A DNA stretch of 64,000 nt. It comes from Flavobacteriales bacterium. Lineage in GTDB: Bacteria > Bacteroidota > Bacteroidia > Flavobacteriales_D > Sanyastnellaceae. Location of the stretch: the NCBI GenBank assembly GCA_015665315.1, contig JADFAK010000006.1:1-64000 (forward strand). Reading direction: 5' to 3'. Position numbers and translations under genes: made by a program. Positions within the stretch are counted from its first letter, which is position 1; each line of letters opens with the position of its first letter. Positions 60,914-64,000 of the stretch are shown in pieces. A model generated the notes under the pieces. That model had not been told where the DNA came from, did not search any database, and worked only from the letters and a program-made list of their open reading frames with translations.

Positions 60914-63196
60914 GTGAATTATCTGAATGAACTCAACCCTGCACAACGTGCTGCAGTCGAACAATTAGATGGCCCCATGATGGTCATTGCCGGAGCAGGG
61001 TCCGGCAAAACGCGTGTACTTACTTATCGCGTAGCTCACCTTATAAACAATGGCGTTGATCCATTTTCCATTTTGTCGCTGACCTTTACCAACAAAGCAG
61101 CACGCGAGATGAAATCTAGGATAGGAACAATCGTAGGCGAAAGTGAATCCCGCAATATTTGGATGGGTACCTTTCACTCCATTTTCGCACGAATCTTACG
61201 CATTGAAGCCGACCACCTCAACTACCCACGAAACTTTACCATCTACGACACACAAGACACGAAAAGTCTGCTCAGTGATATAATCAAACAAATGGGCCTT
61301 GATCCAAAGGTCTACAAACCTGGAGTCGTTTACAGTAGAATTTCATCAGCCAAGAACAACCTTATTTCTCCCGAAGCTTATTTGCAAAACTCTGACGTGC
61401 TCGCCGAAGATCACCAAACAGGAAAACCCAAACTAGGAGAAATCTACCTTGCCTACAAGCAACGATGCTTCAAAGCAGGAGCCATGGACTTCGATGACTT
61501 GCTCTTCAATACCAACGTCTTGCTGCGTAAATTCCCCGACATCCTGCACAAATACCAGCATAAGTTTAGATACATTTTGGTAGACGAGTACCAGGACACG
61601 AACTTCAGTCAATACCTAATAGTCAAACAACTGGCCGCGGCCCATCAAAACATTTGTGTCGTTGGAGACGATGCACAAAGTATCTATGCATTTAGAGGTG
61701 CCAACATCCAAAACATTCTGAACTTCAAACAAGACTATCCCGATTTTGGCCAATATAAATTAGAACAGAATTATCGATCGACCCAAACTATCGTCAATGC
61801 GGCCAACAGCATAATAGCCAAAAACAAAGACCAAATTCAAAAGGAAGTATGGACCGATAATGATCAGGGAAGCCAGATTGTCGTTCATCGTTCTTACTCC
61901 GACAACGAAGAAGGAAAGTTTGTCGCCGAAAATATTTTTGAAATTAGCACAAGGCAAAAGAAGCACCACAAGGACTTCGCCATTCTTTACCGAACCAATG
62001 CACAGTCTAGGTCTTTCGAGGAAGCCTTGCGGAAACTGAATCTACCTTATAGGATATATGGTGGACTATCCTTCTACCAAAGGAAAGAAATTAAAGACCT
62101 CCTCGCTTATTTTAGGTTATCGGCCAACCATAAGGATGAGGAAGCGTTCAAACGTGTTATAAATTATCCCGGACGAGGTATTGGCAAAACAACCATCGAA
62201 AAACTTGTAATCGCCGCCGGAGATCACAACGTGAGCCTGTGGGAAGTAATCACAAACCCCGGCACCTATAGAACTGGTGTAAATAATTCCACTCAAGCAA
62301 AGCTCAATGACTTTGCCACCATGATCTCAAGCTTTGCCTCTGAACTCGATAAACAGCCAGCATACGAAATGGGCCATTTAATTGCTACATCGACTGGCTT
62401 GCTTAAAAATCTGTACGATGACAAGTCTCCAGAAGGAGTCGGGCGATATGAAAACATTCAGGAGTTGCTCAATGGAATGAAAAACTTCTCCGATCAAAAC
62501 GATCCCGACAACCCAGATCGAATCTTCTCTTTGAGTGATTTTCTGATCGACGTTGCACTGCTCACCGATGCCGATGCCGACGATGATGATGACAATAAGA
62601 TAAGCTTGATGACGATTCACGCGGCAAAAGGACTTGAATTCCCCGTCGTCTATGTGGTTGGTCTGGAAGAAAACCTATTCCCCAGTCAGCTTTCACTCAA
62701 CTCCCGCGAAGATCTTGAGGAAGAGCGCCGACTATTCTATGTGGCGCTGACAAGGGCTGAAGAAATAGCAACACTCAGTTACGCTACCACCCGTTACCGC
62801 TGGGGCAACCTGACTCATGCTGAACCTAGTAGGTTTATCGAAGAGATTGATCCCAAGTTCCTTTCGCTCCCAACAACACCTACCCCAAAAGGCTATTCCA
62901 TGGACTTTACTGCCGAACGGAATAAGTTTGCCGCTCGCCATGCCAACAAACCGAGCCAACCTTCTGCACCACCACCAGGCATGAAAAGAGCCACCCCTTC
63001 AGCAGCAAATCCAATAGAAGCTTCTGATGCAAACCTTATCCAGCCTGGAAATCAAGTGATGCACGAACGCTTTGGGAAAGGAAAGGTATTGACCGTTGAA
63101 GGTGACCCAGCCAATAAAAAAGCGACCGTGTTTTTTCCGAAAGTAGGTCAAAAGCAATTACTCCTGCGATTTGCCAAATTGCAGATTCTGGATTAA
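60914..63196 (+). CDS. UvrD/PcrA-family ATP-dependent DNA helicase
   Basis: LNPAQRAAVEQLDGPMMVIAGAGSGKTRVL; LVDEYQDTN; MTIHAAKGLEFPVVYVVGLEENLFP; GTG start. Confidence 0.95.
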   Translation: MNYLNELNPAQRAAVEQLDGPMMVIAGAGSGKTRVLTYRVAHLINNGVDPFSILSLTFTNKAAREMKSRIGTIVGESESRNIWMGTFHSIFARILRIEADHLNYPRNFTIYDTQDTKSLLSDIIKQMGLDPKVYKPGVVYSRISSAKNNLISPEAYLQNSDVLAEDHQTGKPKLGEIYLAYKQRCFKAGAMDFDDLLFNTNVLLRKFPDILHKYQHKFRYILVDEYQDTNFSQYLIVKQLAAAHQNICVVGDDAQSIYAFRGANIQNILNFKQDYPDFGQYKLEQNYRSTQTIVNAANSIIAKNKDQIQKEVWTDNDQGSQIVVHRSYSDNEEGKFVAENIFEISTRQKKHHKDFAILYRTNAQSRSFEEALRKLNLPYRIYGGLSFYQRKEIKDLLAYFRLSANHKDEEAFKRVINYPGRGIGKTTIEKLVIAAGDHNVSLWEVITNPGTYRTGVNNSTQAKLNDFATMISSFASELDKQPAYEMGHLIATSTGLLKNLYDDKSPEGVGRYENIQELLNGMKNFSDQNDPDNPDRIFSLSDFLIDVALLTDADADDDDDNKISLMTIHAAKGLEFPVVYVVGLEENLFPSQLSLNSREDLEEERRLFYVALTRAEEIATLSYATTRYRWGNLTHAEPSRFIEEIDPKFLSLPTTPTPKGYSMDFTAERNKFAARHANKPSQPSAPPPGMKRATPSAANPIEASDANLIQPGNQVMHERFGKGKVLTVEGDPANKKATVFFPKVGQKQLLLRFAKLQILD

Positions 63197-63258
63197 GTCG
63201 ACTACAAATAAATCTTAATTTATTTCAAGTTACCGCCATTAATGAACATCTTTGCCAC

Positions 63259-63906
63259 ATGCAAGGTCAAGAAATAGATTTGAAATTAGAATACAATAGC
63301 CAACGTCCCGACTTGGTTATTCCAGAATATGGTAGAAATGTTCATCGCATGATTGAATATTGCTTGACCGTTGAAGACAGAGAGGAACGAAACAAAGTTG
63401 CCAATGCCACTATCTCTGTGATGGGTCAGCTTTGCCCCTATCTAAGAGATATTGAAGATTTCAAGCACAAGCTTTGGGATCACCTACACATTATGTCTGA
63501 TTTTAAATTGGACGTTGATAGCGATTACGAGAAGCCTACTCCAGAGAAATTCCTAGAGCCACCTCACCGAATTGAATATCCTGACAAGAGTTTTCGCTAT
63601 GGCCACTACGGCAAGTATTTAGAGAAAATGATCACCAAAGTGGCCGATTATGAGCCAGGAGAAGATCGTGATCAATTTGCATTGGTTGTGGCCAATTTGA
63701 TGAAGAAACATTATCTCACGTGGAATAGAGACACGGTTGACGATGAAACAATCTTGAAGCAATTAACCGCTCTTTCTAATGGAAAAGTCACCCTCAAAGA
63801 AGGTGAGACATTGACTCCAACCTCAGAACTCATCAGCAGATCTAGAGTTCTTACAGCTCCTAAACCTCAGAAATCCTCAAAGAACTACAAGCGAAAAAAG
63901 AGATAA
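63259..63906 (+). CDS. DUF4290 domain-containing protein
   Basis: 215 aa; LEYNSQRPDLVIPEYGRNVHRMIEYCLTVEDREERNKVANATISVMG. Confidence 0.85.
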   Translation: MQGQEIDLKLEYNSQRPDLVIPEYGRNVHRMIEYCLTVEDREERNKVANATISVMGQLCPYLRDIEDFKHKLWDHLHIMSDFKLDVDSDYEKPTPEKFLEPPHRIEYPDKSFRYGHYGKYLEKMITKVADYEPGEDRDQFALVVANLMKKHYLTWNRDTVDDETILKQLTALSNGKVTLKEGETLTPTSELISRSRVLTAPKPQKSSKNYKRKKR

Positions 63907-64000
63907 CGAACTGTTGCTCACTCGGGTCGCTTAGTCATTTGCGCTCGTCGCTTACTCTTTCCTACACCCATTGTCAATAAATTCTGACGACCTTGTCCTT

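Overview
This window looks like a chromosomal segment from a Bacteroidetes/Flavobacteriales-type genome, judging from T9SS sorting domains, a PorP/SprF protein, SprB-like repeats, TAnnTTTG promoter boxes and DUF4290. From left to right it contains: a SiaC/SiaB pair in which SiaB has two tandem kinase-like domains; tRNA-Glu and proS; cell-envelope genes (low-complexity lipoprotein, OmpP1/FadL-like barrel, lpxK, lpxH, TlpA-like thioredoxin, T9SS proteins); gap, lipA, osmC, an Omp85-like protein, rmuC, a GWxTD protein and rlmB; a three-gene adhesin module (about 17 SprB-like repeats with type B CTD, then PorP/SprF, then TPR-PD40-OmpA); an M1 peptidase; and eno-carA next to one co-directional 33-gene ribosomal cluster (rpsL to rplQ, minus strand). 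uvrD/pcrA and a DUF4290 gene close the window. I saw no CRISPR, prophage, transposase, rRNA or obvious defence island. I do not see convincing evidence for a wholly new system. The best second-look items are the tandem SiaB, a strong terminator that abuts the gap start codon, an unlisted 42-aa lipoprotein gene with its own promoter-like element, TAnnTTTG boxes almost touching start codons (possible leaderless mRNAs), two sub-types of SprB repeat in the adhesin, and intergenic repeats at the left edge. Everything is from reading the sequence; no searches were run.
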